The notes under the pieces: model-generated
Databases searched by the model: none
Told to the model about the DNA's origin: nothing
The model's input: only the letters and a program-made list of their open reading frames with translations
In this document: piece by piece, positions 1-12,640 of the stretch
Layout: each line of letters starts with the position of its first letter
Numbering within the stretch: position 1 is the first letter of the stretch
Translations under genes and position numbers: made by a program
Assembly (NCBI GenBank): GCA_029721435.1
Contig: CM056580.1
Coordinates: forward strand, 75,107,367-75,171,366
Reading direction: 5' to 3'
Length of the DNA stretch: 64,000 nt
Source: Gymnothorax reevesii
Lineage: Eukaryota > Chordata > Actinopteri > Anguilliformes > Muraenidae

Positions 1-1190
1 GTCATACCATACTGCTGTCAATAAACTCATCTACTGGATTGTACTCTGCCTCTGCATTTGATTCCTGATCTGAAACATAATATATTCACTTGTAAAGTGA
101 TTTGTATAGGTGAGCCCAGACATTCATTCTAGTCTTATACTAGAATGCCCTTCCATAGAGTGTGGGCAGAATGTTTGGTAATTCCAACTAATTTCAGTTT
201 ATTTTCATTATTAAACAATGAAAATAAAAGCACTGTAAATACACTGAAATTTCATGAAAATTCAATGCTGATGTTGTTCTTCTTTAGTTCATGATCAAAT
301 ACTTTAAAAACAAAATGACTTGGTGGTGAAAGTATAAAATGTCTAGATCATGAACTTCTTATTCACCAGCGTGCAACATCTGAGGACATTATTCTGAAGT
401 TTTAAATATACGTGATGCCAATTATTAAGATGCCCCTACCCACTTATTTAAAAGGTGTAAAATGGAGACATTATGTGTGTGGCCACTTATAAATGTGCAA
501 ACTTGCTATAGTTTGAGTGATAGCATTTGTATATAGTTTCAGTAGCTCAACACCAGTTTAAATCGGGGGTCTCAAACTCAAATCCTGGAGAGATGCTGTG
601 TTTGGTGGGTCTTGGTTTATTTCTACACTGAAGCGCTTAATTTTAATAATTGATTGGCTACCAATCAGCATCCATCATTTATGAGGCCTGACATAACTGC
701 TATTGACTGGACTTCTCAAAAATTTGTTATGACACCGCAGCCGTGAAGGACTGAAATTTTATGCCTCTAGTTTAAAGAAAATTATGCTTGCATTTTAAGT
801 ACAGTTTTAGTTTCCCAAAACTAATCACAGGTTGGCATTTATCTGTTGTTTTTCTAAAAAGAGCAGACACTCTTAAAAAAAAATCTGGCTTCATTACTGT
901 GTTCTTATTGTCTTTCATGGTTTGTTGACAGTTGCTTGTATATAAGTACCGATACTGTGAAAATTTTGGGAGTTTATGTTGGCTGTTGGCTGACTACGCT
1001 ATTTATCAAGGCAGTAGCAGCTTTCATAGGAAAAACTTAGCCTGAGCAAATGGACCAAGTGTTCCACTGGCCCTTGTAAATCTATCTCCAAAAAGTGGAC
1101 CCATTCTTCAGAGTCTAATGTAATGGGGTTTATTGTAAAATAAAAAAACCCAGGCTGGTCTCCATAAACCATGTAGCATTCATTCTTCAT
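1..1190. other. Intergenic, no gene
   Basis: AT-rich. A degraded repeat (about 565-765, starting ggggtctcaaactcaaatcc) resembles fish hAT-type MITE ends. Otherwise nothing recognisable. Confidence 0.4.
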
Positions 1191-1194
1191 CAAT

Positions 1195-1800
1195 TACCCC
1201 ACGCCAACTGATGACTAATTGTCCAAACCCTCATATTTATTACCCTTTTGGCACGTTCCTCTAGGTGGGATCGTAGACTGTATAAAATGATGGACGAAGC
1301 AACTGTGACGTCGCCCATTGGTTTCCACATACCATTGAGGAAGCCTTGATTTTGGCAATTTGAATAGCGCCATTTTGTAATTTTGAAATCGGATGTGATT
1401 TCTATTGAACAAGAGCATGAATTGAATATCCAGGGAGGAGCGAGGGGTGGATCTATGGGTGGATCAGACCGTATCAGATGAGGCCCAGAGGATAGTCACG
1501 CCCCTAAAACATGTCCTGGCTTTATCCTTTATTCTAGTCTATTTGGGACCAATTTTTACAAAAATGAACATCATGGTATATCAAAGGAGACTTGAAACTT
1601 GCGATAGATACCATAATGTAATGTAGAAAATCATTATTGAAATAAAAAATCAGGTGGGAAAGTAGGGTCATTTTCTCATAGACTTCTATAGGATCGAACT
1701 TTCTTCTTTAACCACCGACGTTGCCATCTGCTGGCCATTAAATAGAATGCAAATTTTAGAGATTTCTGCATTGGCCTGAGTTTTCAGACGCGTCCATCTT
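1195..1800. repeat. Fish interspersed DNA repeat remnant
   Basis: Contains landmarks that I recognise from repeats common in teleost genomes: tgtataaaatgatggacgaa with gtgacgtcgcccattggttt, and later cattttctcatagacttcta and catctgctggccattaaat. No intact ends or coding capacity. Assignment to a superfamily is open. Confidence 0.5.
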
Positions 1801-2255
1801 TTTACACAATCTATGACTACGCCACTGCAAGGCATGTACCTTGGCGAAGCCAGAACTAAGAATTGGATAGATACGAGAAATCCATTTAAAACAATTATTA
1901 GCGCTCAATGATCTTTTCTCAATCATTTTTCTTAATGCATTCACTTCGAAAGCACTTCACACCATCATGTGTTGCAAGTTCTCCTCCTTAAAGTAAGATA
2001 ATAGACTGGTCACACAATTGATGCATTTCAATTAGCCTAATTCTAAATTGTGCAAAGTTGTTTCAAATCTTTGTCTTTGATTTATTTTAAAAATTGAAAC
2101 CATCATAAATCACAGGTTAGATCACCAATGTGCCAGAAAGGTAGCCTGGAGGTTCCAGAGCAGTTTACCTTTCAAATTATCAGCAGCCTGAATGAGCTCT
2201 CTGTGCTGCAGCTCACGGCTGCACGCTCAGTTTGGAGTCTAGGCGCCTTTTAATT

Positions 2256-2369
2256 GATAATCAACACGTAGGTGTGCAGTACACGGTTTTAAGACAAGAC
2301 ACGGAGGCGGGTGGTTGCCTCCGCAAAGTCCCTTAAAACCATGTAATGCACACCTACAAGTTGATTATC
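2256..2369. repeat. Imperfect palindrome / fold-back element
   Basis: gataatcaacacgtaggtgt at 2256 is inverted as acacctacaagttgattatc ending at 2369. The symmetry continues through ggttttaag/cttaaaacc and an inner ggaggcgggtggttgcctcc hairpin. Arms are about 38 nt plus the inner stem. Likely a MITE core. Confidence 0.75.
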
Positions 2370-5150
2370 TGGCTTATACCATGGTCCTTTGCCAGCAATA
2401 TCAAATCAAAGCATTCAGAAATTTCTGGTGAAAGGTTTGCGCTTAAAAAACAAGCTGGTAATCATTAAACAGGTGCCCATGCCTTCTCATAATCAATACT
2501 ATAGGCCAAGCTAAACTGAAACAGCTAACCTGGCTGAGCTTACCTTTGTGGAGAAATTTTTTTTGCGCACACTAACATCCTTTTACCAGCTAATGATTTG
2601 GTAAGGGATTCCAGCTGAAACATAAATTATGCATAACACAACATTATGCAGAATTATGCAGACTGTAGCTAGCTTGTTACCCGCAATTACAATGAACTTA
2701 TGACTGTTTCCATAGAGCCAGCGAGCTGAAATCAGTCTGTTGTCATAGCACGTAGCTAGCGAACTGTTGACTGTTGCTGATACATCAAGTAGTCATGTTA
2801 GCTTCCTTTGTAACCATACACAATTACTATCATTTAATCAATAAAGCATGATTATTTTACCGCTTCAATATTTAAGGTCATTATCGCTGGAGTACCTATT
2901 GTTTACCACCCCGCAGGACGCATCTTATCGAACGCCGCCAAATTTACTGGAGATAGATAAATGAGTAGGTTTCTGTTGTACCCAGCCAAATGCCAAAGCT
3001 CTACCGTTGCTGTGGTGCAGACTTTGGCCCACCTTTTTTTTTTGCTAAATTCCTTTCATTTAGCCTAATTGAAAGGTTTTCAGGTATGAATTGCCCATTT
3101 AAGGTCCTACTAAGGCATCACACTGGGACTCAGGACTTTTAAAATCTTAGCGTATTTTTTCACTGTTTGTTACCCCGCCTAAAATGGGAGGGGTGTTGTT
3201 TTTGGTGACATGCTTTTCAGTTTTCGTGTCTTTCAGCAGTGTTGCACTTCAACAGGTTTCTCAAATTGCGCAAAATCTTCAAGACAGGTTTAAATTGGTA
3301 CGTGGATGGCCTAATTAAATTTTGGACCTAATAAGGTCAAGGTCATTGAAAAACCAAAAAGTTTTTCCACGATTACGTCCTTTTATCTTCTCAAATTCCA
3401 ACTGGATTTAAAACTTGGATTCTTCTATTCTACTTCAGACCATAGTCAGCACTATGGTGTGACATTATAATGCTCCGTAGCAGTAGGGGTTGATAGTATG
3501 GTGGTCCTAGGAAATTCAAATCCCATAACACTACAATGTCTCCCTGGTTTTGGGACAGCCTTAATGTTGACACACTGTTGCAGTTTTCTCATAGTATAGT
3601 TTGGTTTCAGGCTGCCATATATGTACACCCTCTGACTGTCGTACACAATTTAAGGAAAAATGACTGAGATGGAGTTGAATGCAAATATTACTGTAATATT
3701 AGGAATTTTATCACTATGAAGAAAGCTGAAAAAGCCCGATCAATGGCTTCCTCTAGTACAATTTTTTTTTTGTTCCGGTATCATATCATAAGCCTTGTTC
3801 CCTTAATTTAATCTCGGCAGTTACAGCAAGGGATTTTTATGTCATATCCCTTGAGCTGAGCTGAGCTGCACCTCAGAGCAGTGTCTCCTTTGATATACCA
3901 CTGCCAGTTTTCTTTCTTTTTTCCTTTTTTCTGTTTTTTGTACTTTGATGCAGTGTTGCCGCACACAACAACTTAAACCATTCTCCCCCTTTTTACAGCT
4001 GAATGTTCTGAAAATGTCAACAATCTTATGAGCTGATTTGCATATATTCTCAACCCTCCAGATGCCTGGCGAGCAACTTACCACTTGGAAACTTCATACC
4101 TGCCCAAGGCTCAATATCTTGGAAACTCTAAAAGATAATCCCCCCATGTCTTTCGTCATGTCAGTTCGCCGTCAAACTTGGACTCAAACAAGCCCCGCTG
4201 TGTTTGTTGTTGTACCAAGATTGACCTGACATTAAGTGTTGATGCAATTCATTTGTTTTATACTCAATTTTAAATATTTTTTTCACACCTGTCAGGATCA
4301 AACGTACAACACTTGCTAACAGCCAAACTATGAAATGGGTTGAACACCCCTTGAATTTTGTTTCTTTCTGATCCCTCAAAAGTGGACTTTCTCCCGGGCG
4401 ACTGATCCTTGGTGCATAACCCACTTGAGGCTGAGTTTCATGACTGACTGATGAACAGACATTCAGAATTTTCCTGTGGAAGGTAAAATCAATTTTTTTA
4501 TCATTCAGGCCCCGATGCTACTAAAGGACCCCACACCAGTACATTACCTCTGGTTGAGGTCCTGATGAATGAACATTGGGCTTGTCTGACTATGTGCTGT
4601 TCTTTGGAAGTCTATGGTCATTTTTCTGATATCTTTGCTGACATGAACTGAATTAATACTTCCTGTGTAGTAACAGGACTTCTTTAAAACTAGAAACTGC
4701 ACTCTTAGAACATTTCAACTGGATTATACAAATTTATACAAACCAGGACGTAAGTTACTTCAGGGATCAACTCTGCTTCTATCCTGTCCCTTGCTTCTTA
4801 TTGGCGTAACAGGAGATCTTGCTGCCCAGCTCACTCAGCGCTGCCCTGGCTATAACACCCTTATAAACTGGCTGAATTTAACAGTTAAATTAACGGATCG
4901 TTCCTGGTTATTTTACCTGAAAGTGGAGTCATGGGCGCATTTACACTGAGGTTTACAAATGAACATACTTTTGTACAAGGAACCACTGTTGTCAACTCAT
5001 TGTAAAATCATAGTCATAACTAGCAAAAAAAGGTGCCCGTTAAATTAACTGGCGAAAAAGGTGCAAGTTTATAACAGTGTGCATGATGTGTTGCTGTGAG
5101 CTGGCTTCCAGGTTTTGTTTTGGGAAGGTGGTTTTAACTATTTTTCCCCT
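2370..5150. other. Intergenic, no gene recognised
   Basis: No coding similarity or clear repeat ends seen on either strand. Short open frames here look random. Confidence 0.5.
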
Positions 5151-5152
5151 AC

Positions 5153-5960
5153 TTAATCCAATCCAAGCCAACTTTATTTATAAAACACTTTAAAACAACC
5201 ATAGGGGCCAAAGTGCTGTACAAACAAATAAGTAGCATAATAAAATACAGAATAAATCAAAATTAAAATATACAACTTGCATAAGGTACAATATGTAAAC
5301 AGATAATGACAACATCTTACGCTGTGTTGAAGGCCAAGGAAAACAAGTGGGTTTTAAGAAGTTTTTATATAAAAAAAAGACAGTGAAGAAACCTGTTTAA
5401 TGTGCCGCGACAGAACATTCCAGAGATTAGGAGCTGCAACGGCTAAAGCACGATCCCCTCTGAGCTTAAGCCTGCTGTACTTCTAGGCACAGTCAGGAGG
5501 AGCTGGTTAGCTGACCTGAGAGAACGGGTGGGCATGAAAGGATGTAGCAGCTCAAAGAGGTAGGGTGGGGCAAGGCCATTAAAAGCTTTAAAAGTACATA
5601 AAATAATTTTAAAATGGATCCTAAAATGAACAGGCAGCCAGTGGAGTGAAGCTAAAATTGGCGAAATGTGCTCAAGTTTGCGTGTACCACTTAAAAGACG
5701 TGCAGCAGCGTTTTGCATCAGCTGAAGACGGGCGATTGCAGACCCACTCACCCCTACATAAAGTGCATTACAATAATCGAGTCGAGTAGTAACAAAGGCA
5801 TGTATAACTGTCTCAAATTGCTGTTTAGTAAGCATTGGCTTTATTTTTGCCAGCTGTCTCAGCTGAAAAACCTTGACTTAACTGCATTAGAGTGTCAAAC
5901 TTAAGAGCTGAGTCAGCATAAACACCAAGGTTTTTAATAGTGGGCTTGACATATTTAAAG
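5153..5960 (-). pseudogene. L2-like LINE 3' end, reverse transcriptase C-terminal domain
   Basis: Minus-strand peptide (5443-5835) includes TRLDYCNALYVGV, LQLMQNAAARLLSGTRK, LHWLPVHFRIHFKI and FNGLAPPYLFELLHPF, typical of the C-terminal domain of L2/CR1-like ORF2 in fish. It continues in broken frame (RAFAVAAPNLWN). The 3' tail with aactttatttataaaacact starts near 5165. Truncated and inactive. Confidence 0.8.
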
Positions 5961-6708
5961 GAGCTGTGCCAAAATTACTGTGCATGCTCACAACTTTGAA
6001 TGAAGTAAATCCACTCAGCTGCAAGTCCAAATCTTGAAGGTATTTTTCTTCTTCTATAATCATTGGCTATGGCAACCAGCTTATATTCTTCGTATCCTTC
6101 GGCTAAAGCTTACAATAGCGCTTTGAATCCTCAAATGTCCATAGAGAGCTCCTTATTGTAAAACGCATAACTAATCTAAAACTAAAATATGTTAATATAA
6201 TGCAAAATGAAGACAAGTTTGGCAAGGATGGAATCAAATGACTTGCAGTCAAGCAGATTCACTTTCTTAGGATGTAAGTTCTGAGCATGCCCACTATTCC
6301 TGACACAGCTCCGTGAACTTTAGTCTGTAGTTCAGTCACGGTTCCTGGCTAATGTGGCAAACCTGGCTGCGTGTAGAAATGGTTAAGTCAGGGGGCTTAT
6401 TCTAAGGCAGTGGTCTTCAGGGTTGTTCCTGGGGACCCACGTGTGTTGCTGGTTTTTGTTCCAACCACAATTGTAAATGCAGGATTTTAACAAGCTGTTA
6501 ATGTCTTAAGTTGTTTATTTTTAGAGTTGTTAAATACTCTGGCCAGATGTTACAAAGAAACATCCATAGGTGCTATGTAGAATAAAATACCCCTGAAGAT
6601 GGCATGTTTATTTCTATTCTAGAATAGAACATTTCAAACAGATCAAATTAGATACTGAAGAAATCAGTTAACCCCAAATTAGGCTGGACAGTTTCAAGTT
6701 CTTTCAAC

Positions 6709-6734
6709 AAAAAAAAAAAAAAAAAAAAAAAAAA
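6709..6734. repeat. (A)26 homopolymer
   Basis: 26 uninterrupted A residues. The adjacent sequence does not show an obvious retroposed gene. Confidence 0.9.
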
Positions 6735-6984
6735 CTTCATTAAATTAACATAACACAACTGGTTTGACTCTTTAGTTTTGTTGAAAACATTTGTCATGAT
6801 GTGCCAATTAGTTTTCACCATTTAGGAGCCAAACTGCATCTATAGATTGGTTCCCTTGTTTTCTCTCATTTTATGCTGTTATTTCCAATACATCACAATG
6901 TAGATATGGAATTGTTTTATACTTAATGGCAAACAGATCTGTTAACTTGTGAGTTAAGGGGGCAAATAACTGCTCTAAACATTA

Positions 6985-7560
6985 AATGCATGTGACGGTC
7001 CGTACAGGAACCACTTGCGAGACAGGAGAAATCCAATATAACCAGACTTTATTGGAGTACGAAGAGGGATCTCCAACAGGTAGCAGGCGACAGCACACAA
7101 TACAGGAGACAGTCTCGGAATCCTGAGGACAATAGCCAATTCGGTAACAGGGCAGCCAATACACAAATCCAGGTCAGGCAAAAAGAGGTTTGGTGCACAA
7201 AAAAATAATAATGGCAGGCTACAGTACACGATTCGGCAGACAGTCTTGAAATCGAAGGGGCAAAAAACAGGTTTGGGAACAGGGAGGCAAAAACACAAAT
7301 CCAGGTCAGGCAAAAGAGAGGTACAGTACACAGGAACAGATATAGCAGAGACAGAACCAAAAATTGAGGACGGTCCAGTCAGAAGTATAATCACTATGAA
7401 ACTCAAGGCGAAAACAAGGCAGCACAAGGAGAAAAGTTCTGACACTGAGTGCTGGGGCGGGACAGCTAAAATACCCTGGGATCACATGCTGTAATAGGAA
7501 ACAGGTGAGCGGGATCAGACTAATTAACTAATTAACAAGGGAGCGCACAAGAGGGAGCCC
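6985..7560. repeat. Fish repeat with two internal direct repeats
   Basis: About 126 bp apart, two copies contain gacagtct[cg/tg]gaaatc-like sequence, then aacaggg, and the shared run cacaaatccaggtcaggcaa (about 7159 and 7294). The element starts near gtgacggtccgtacaggaac. The reading frames across it on both strands are low-complexity and not convincing as genes. Confidence 0.5.
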
Positions 7561-7692
7561 TTAACCACATGAATTGGCAAAAGCCAAAACACGGACAAGG
7601 ATCTCATCGACAACCAATGACAAAACCAACGCCTCCGGACAGGGAGTTCTAATGTGCACCGATCATGAGAGCAGGATAGTAATTAGTAAGTT

Positions 7693-9309
7693 TGCTGGTC
7701 AACGAATTAGAATGATTTGAAATTGTGCAATCGTTACATTTTTTTAATGAATTTTTTGTGCAGAAAGCAAATCAGGTGTTCACCGCGCCTGTCCTACTTG
7801 TTAGAGTATTCACAGAACTCGCTACCTGTAAAAAATGTGCTCAGCTGAGCTTTCCAAAAGGCTCATTTAGGCCATTTAACTGTGACACCGTTGTTTCATT
7901 GAATTAGAATAATTCATAAGTCATATCATTGAATTAGAATAAGTGCTTGAATTTTTGTTTTCTGTGAAGAGTGTTCACTGTGCGGTATGAAGTCAGGGTT
8001 GAGTAGAATTTCTAAGTTGTAAAATCAATCATGGATAAGCAGCGCGACCTCTCAACCGGAATAGTGGCTCAAATTCAACCCTTCGCCAATAAGGCTTGAC
8101 CCAAACTAAAATTGCTGAGCAGCTCGGCATCAGCCAGTCTTCCGTCTGCAAAGCTCTTAAGAAAGACTGGAGCAAGCTCACCAACTGTTCCGGCGTCCGA
8201 AAAACTTCTGCTTGCGACAACAAGCAGCTGAGAAAGATCTCAGTCAGCAACTGGTTCAAGTCCACTTCCTTGCTCACCGACTTGTGGAACGAGCAGACCA
8301 GCACTAACATCTGGCGATCAACCACTTACCGTCGTCTGCGCAAACTCGGCTTCAAATCTCGCGTTCCAGCAGTAAAACCTATGCTAAACAAGAAACAAAT
8401 GGAGAAATGGCTGAAGTGGGCCAAAGAACACGGCGAGTGGACTGCTGAAGACTGGCAGAAAGTGGTCTTCAGTGACGAATTACGCTTTTGCATCTCCTTC
8501 GGTGACCAAGGTCCTCGTGTCTGGCGTCGTGGTGGCGAAACCTACAACCACGAGGCCGTGAAAAGATCCGTCAAGTTCCCCCAGAGCGTTATGGTCTGGG
8601 TATGCATGTCCGCTCGGGGTGTAGGGAAACTCTGCTTCCTCAAGAAGACTGTCAATGCTGCCGTATACCAACATGTTCTGGAAACGTTCCTGATTCCGAC
8701 TGTTGAGGAACAGTTCGGCGAAGAAGACCTCATATTTCAACAGGATCTTGCACCGGCTCATACGGCAAAGTCGACCAAAGATTGGTTCGCCGAAAAACAG
8801 CTTGAAGTTTTGGCATGGCCGGCCAACTGACCTCAATGTCATTGAAAACCTTTGGGCCATCGTCAAGCAGAAAATTTGCGACAGAAGGCCGACTACGCTG
8901 GACCAACTGAAGCAGAACTTGCCACAGCCTGGGAAGCAGTGAGTGCAGAAACTTGCGACAAGCTGGTCAAATCGATGCCGCGGAGACTTCAGGCAGTCAT
9001 ACAAGCCAAGGGGGCAGCCACAAAATACTGAGAAAGTGATGATTCTAATTATAATAAAAATTATACTAATTCAGTGAAACGGTGTCTCCATTATTCTAAT
9101 TCAATGAAACAACAGTGTCACAGTTAAATGGCCTAAATGGGCCTTTTGGAAAGCTCAGCTGAGCACATTTTTTACAGGTAGCGAGTTCTGTGATTACTCT
9201 AACAAGTAGGACAGGCGCAGTGAACACCTGATTTGCTTTCTGCACAAAAAATGCATCAAAAAATGTAACGATTGCAGGATTTAAAATTATTCTAATTCGT
9301 TGACCAGCA
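7693..9309 (+). mobile_element. Tc1/mariner-like transposon with about 220-bp terminal inverted repeats
   Basis: Left end tgctggtcaacgaattagaa at 7693 is the exact inverse of ttctaattcgttgaccagca ending at 9309. Similarity continues inward about 220 bp on both sides (for example gctcagctgagc-type motifs and ggccatttaactgtgacac). It encloses a single transposase pseudogene. Flanks do not show a clear TA duplication. Confidence 0.85.
8031..9031 (+). pseudogene. Tc1-like transposase, frameshifted
   Basis: Would start at ATG 8031 (MDKQRDLSTGIVAQIQPFAN), but a stop follows near 8097 and the frame then changes. The main block (about 8096-8830) has a helix-turn-helix KIAEQLGISQSSVCKALKK and the catalytic segments VVFSDELRF (first Asp) and FQQDLAPAHTAK (second Asp). 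The third acidic position, NVIENLWAIVKQK, is in another frame (about 8830-8930). The C-terminus (LVKSMPRRLQAVIQAKG) returns to the earlier frame and ends at 9029-9031. All DDE residues survive but at least three frame breaks make it inactive. Confidence 0.85.
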
Positions 9310-9716
9310 TCTGTATAGCAGTATAAATTCTTCATCATATTCAAAACTCTTAATGGGCTTGCCTCCTCCTACCTCACAGATCTCCTCCATCGCTACACAC
9401 ACATGTCCGCTCACTCAGGTCTTCTGTTGCTGATTAACTTCTGATTAACAAGCAACTTACATACACATGAAAACAACTAGACACGAGAGAAAGGGAAACA
9501 TGATTGCATGAGAGGGGCGGAGAGTAAAACGAGACAATAAATCATTTAAAGGAGAAAATTCTGTAAAACCAACACCAGGAGAACCTCTTAAGGATATGAT
9601 GGGATATGATTCAGGAAATACTCTTGCATTATTCCTTGTTTTGTGCATTTTACTTGCTCTTCTATACCTCTTGTAAAGTGACATTGGACCTGAGAAATGT
9701 GCTTTACGGAATTAAC

Positions 9717-9717
<1 letters not shown>

Positions 9718-9750
<33 letters not shown>
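9718..9750. repeat. (ATA)n microsatellite used as a Tc1 target
   Basis: Eleven ATA units directly abut the left end of the next Tc1-like element; taataataa continues at its right end (11355 on), as expected if the transposon jumped into the microsatellite. Confidence 0.8.
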
Positions 9751-9751
<1 letters not shown>

Positions 9752-11354
9752 AAACCCAAAACCAGTGAAGTTGGCACGTTGTGTAAATCGTAAATAAAAA
9801 CAGAATACAATGATTTGCAAATCCTTTTCAACTATATTCAATTGAATACACTGCAAAGACAAGTTACTTAATGTTCGAACAGGTAAACTTTTTAATTTTT
9901 TGCAAATATTAGCTCATTTGGAATTTGATGCCTGCAACATGTTTCAAAAAAGCTGACACAAGTGGCAAAAAAGACTGAGAGAGTTGAGGAATGCTCATCA
10001 AACACTTATTTGGAATATCCCACAGGTGAACGGGCTAATTGGGAACAGGTGGGTGCCATGATTGGGTATAAAAGCAACTTCCCTGAGATGCTCATTCATT
10101 CACAAACAAGGATGGGGCGAGGGTTACCACTTAGTGAACAAATTCGTGAGCTGATTGTCGAACAGTTTAAAAACAACATTCCTCAACGAGCTATTGCAAG
10201 AAATTTAGGGCTTTCATCATCTACGGTCCGTAATATCGTCAAAAGGTTCAGAGAATCTGGAGAAATCACTGCACGTAAGCGACAAGGCCGAAAACCAACA
10301 TTGAATGCCCGTGACCTTCGATCCCTCAAGCGGTACTGCATCAAAAACCAATATCAGTGTGTAAAGGACATCACCACATGGGCTCAGGAACACTTCAGAA
10401 AACCACTGTCAGTAACAACAGTTCGTCGCTACATCTGCAAGTGCAAGTTAAAACTACAATGCATAGCGAAAGCCATTTATCAACAGCACCCAGAAACGCT
10501 GCCGGCTTCGCTGGCCTTAAGCTCTTCTAAGATGGACTGATGCAAAATGGAGAAGTGTTCTGTGGTCTGATGAGTCCACATTTCAAATTGTTTTTGGAAA
10601 CTGTGGACGTCGTGTCCTCCGGACCAAAGAGGAAAAGAACCATCCGGACTGTTATAGGCGCAAAGTTCAAAAGCCAGCATCTGTGATGGTATGGGGGTGT
10701 ATTAGTGCCCAAGGCATGGGCAACTTACACATATATGAAGGCACCATTAATGCTGAAAGGTACATACAGGTTTTGGAGCAACATATGTTGCTATCCAAGC
10801 AATGTCTTTTTCATGGACGCCCCTGCTTATTTCAGCAAGACAATGCCAAGCCACATTGTGCACGTGTTACAACAGCATGGCTCCGTAGTAAAAGAGTGCG
10901 GGTACTAGACTGGCCTGCCTGTAGTCCAGACCTGTCTCACATTGAAAATGTGTGGCGCATTATGAAGCGTAAAATATGACAACGGAGACCCCGGACTGTT
11001 GAACAACTTAAGCTGTACATCAAGCAAGAATGGGAAAGGGTTCCACCTGAAAAGCTTCAAAAATTGGTCTCCTCAGTTCCCAAACGTTTACTGAGTGTCG
11101 TTAAAAGGAAAGGCGATGTAACGCAGTGGTAAAAAGGCCCCTGTGCCAACTTTTTTGCAATGTGTTGCTGCCTTTAAATTCTAAGTTAATGATTATTTGC
11201 AAAAAAAAAAAATAAAGTTTCTCAGTTTGAACAGTAAACATCTTGTCTTTGCAGTGTATTCAATGGAATATAAGTTGAAAAGGATTTGCATATCATTGTA
11301 TTGTCTTTATCTACAATTTACATTATGTGCCAACTTCACTGGTTTTGAGTTTTT
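9751..11354 (+). mobile_element. Second Tc1-like transposon, full length, about 1.6 kb
   Basis: Terminal inverted repeats of about 110 bp: left 9751-9863 (aaccagtgaagttggcac to tgcaaagacaag) and right about 11242-11354 (cttgtctttgcagtgtat to gccaacttcactggtttt). TA dinucleotides flank both ends. It is the best preserved of the Tc1 elements here. Confidence 0.9.
10112..11132 (+). pseudogene. Tc1-like transposase with one frameshift and one stop
   Basis: Starts MGRGLPLSEQIRELIVEQFK. Paired-like helix-turn-helix: RAIARNLGLSSSTVRNIVKR, then a GRKP linker and a second DNA-binding region. The frame changes near 10500. Catalytic segments: VLWSDESTF, FQQDNAKPHCARV and SHIENVWRIMKRK, so all DDE residues are present. 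A TGA at about 10977 interrupts just after this, where the family usually has Arg; the frame then continues to TAA at 11130-11132. Length (about 340 codons) is normal for Tc1 transposase. Two lesions only, so a young copy. Confidence 0.88.
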
Positions 11355-11493
11355 TAATAATAACAAGTAGTAGCAGTAGTAGTACTAGCAGGAGTAGTTT
11401 TCCCTCCACTTTGACCATTGCTCTGATGTTCAGAATGTGGAATGCTATATTATTCGTACACTAGATAAAATGGGATGCATGCCCTCTAAAATC

Positions 11494-12640
11494 TCAATTC
11501 CAAAATAGTTGGGACAGAGTGTAAATTGTGAATAAAATCAAATGCAATGACTTTCTGATCACATGAGCCAAAATGTTATTTACAATAGAACATAGATTAC
11601 ATTTCAAATGTTGATATTTTACATTTTTATCCACAAAATGAGCTTTTTTCAAATTTTCTGGCTGCAACAGGTCTCAAAAAAGTTGGGATACAATCAAAAA
11701 AGGCCTGAAAAAGCAATTAATTTATAAGCGAATCAGCTGAAAGAACATTTTGCAAGTAATTAGGTTAACTGGCATCAGGTGTGTAACATGATTGGCTTCT
11801 GAGTTTCTCAGAACTAAAGATAGCCAAAGGCTCTCCAACCTGCAAAGGCTTGTGTAAAAAAAATAATGGAAAATTTTAAAAACAATATACTTCAATGTCA
11901 AATTGGAAAGGTTTTGGAGGTCTCATCATCGACAGCGTATAAGAAACTGGAAAAATCTCTGTGCGTAAGGGACAAGGCCGAAGACCTTTACTGGATGCCC
12001 ATGATCTTCAGGCCCTCAGGCACCACTGCATCATTCACCGGCATGATTCTGTCATTGATATTACTAAATGGGTCCAAGAATACTTCAAGAAATCATAGTC
12101 TGTAAACACAGTCCGTGGTGCTATCCATAGATGCCTCCTAAAACTCTATCTTGCAAAATGGAAGCCATTGTTGAGCATGATCCTGATGCGCCGCCGTGTT
12201 CTGTGGGCCAAGACTCATTTAAAATGGACCGTAGCAAAGTGGCAAAGTGTCCTGTGGTCAGACGAGTCCAAATTTGACATTCTTGTTGAATATCATGGGC
12301 GTCGTGTCCTCTGGGCTGTAGAGAAGAAAGACCACCCCTCCTGTTATCAGCGTTCAGTTCAAAAGCCAGCATCTCTGATGGTATGGGGATGCATTAGTGC
12401 ATATGGTGTGGGACACTTGCATGTTTTAAAAAGCACCATGAATGCTGAAAGGTGTATAAAGGTTTAAGAGCAACGCATGCTCCCCTTCCAGACGTCATTT
12501 ATTCCAGGGAAGACCTAGTGTATTTCAGCAGGATAATGCAAAACCACATACTGCAGCTATTACAACAGCATGGCTTCGTAGTAGAAGAGTCTGTGTGCTG
12601 AACTGAACTGCCTGCAGTCCTGATCTTTCATTTTTTGCCT
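11494..12640 (+). pseudogene. Third Tc1-like element, 3'-truncated
   Basis: The left terminal repeat (caattccaaaatagttggga) begins near 11496. Degenerate transposase follows: MENFKNNILQ near 11866 and, in another frame, [20 protein letters not shown] and [17 protein letters not shown] (12168-12467). Coding similarity fades after about 12620, and no right terminal repeat is seen. It is a different subfamily from the preceding element and more decayed. Confidence 0.75.

Noticed and set aside
6975..7445. 156-codon minus-strand frame with hydrophobic Cys/Leu-rich sequence
   Set aside because: It lies across a repeat with internal direct duplications; the repeated LPDLDLC pattern simply reflects those duplications.
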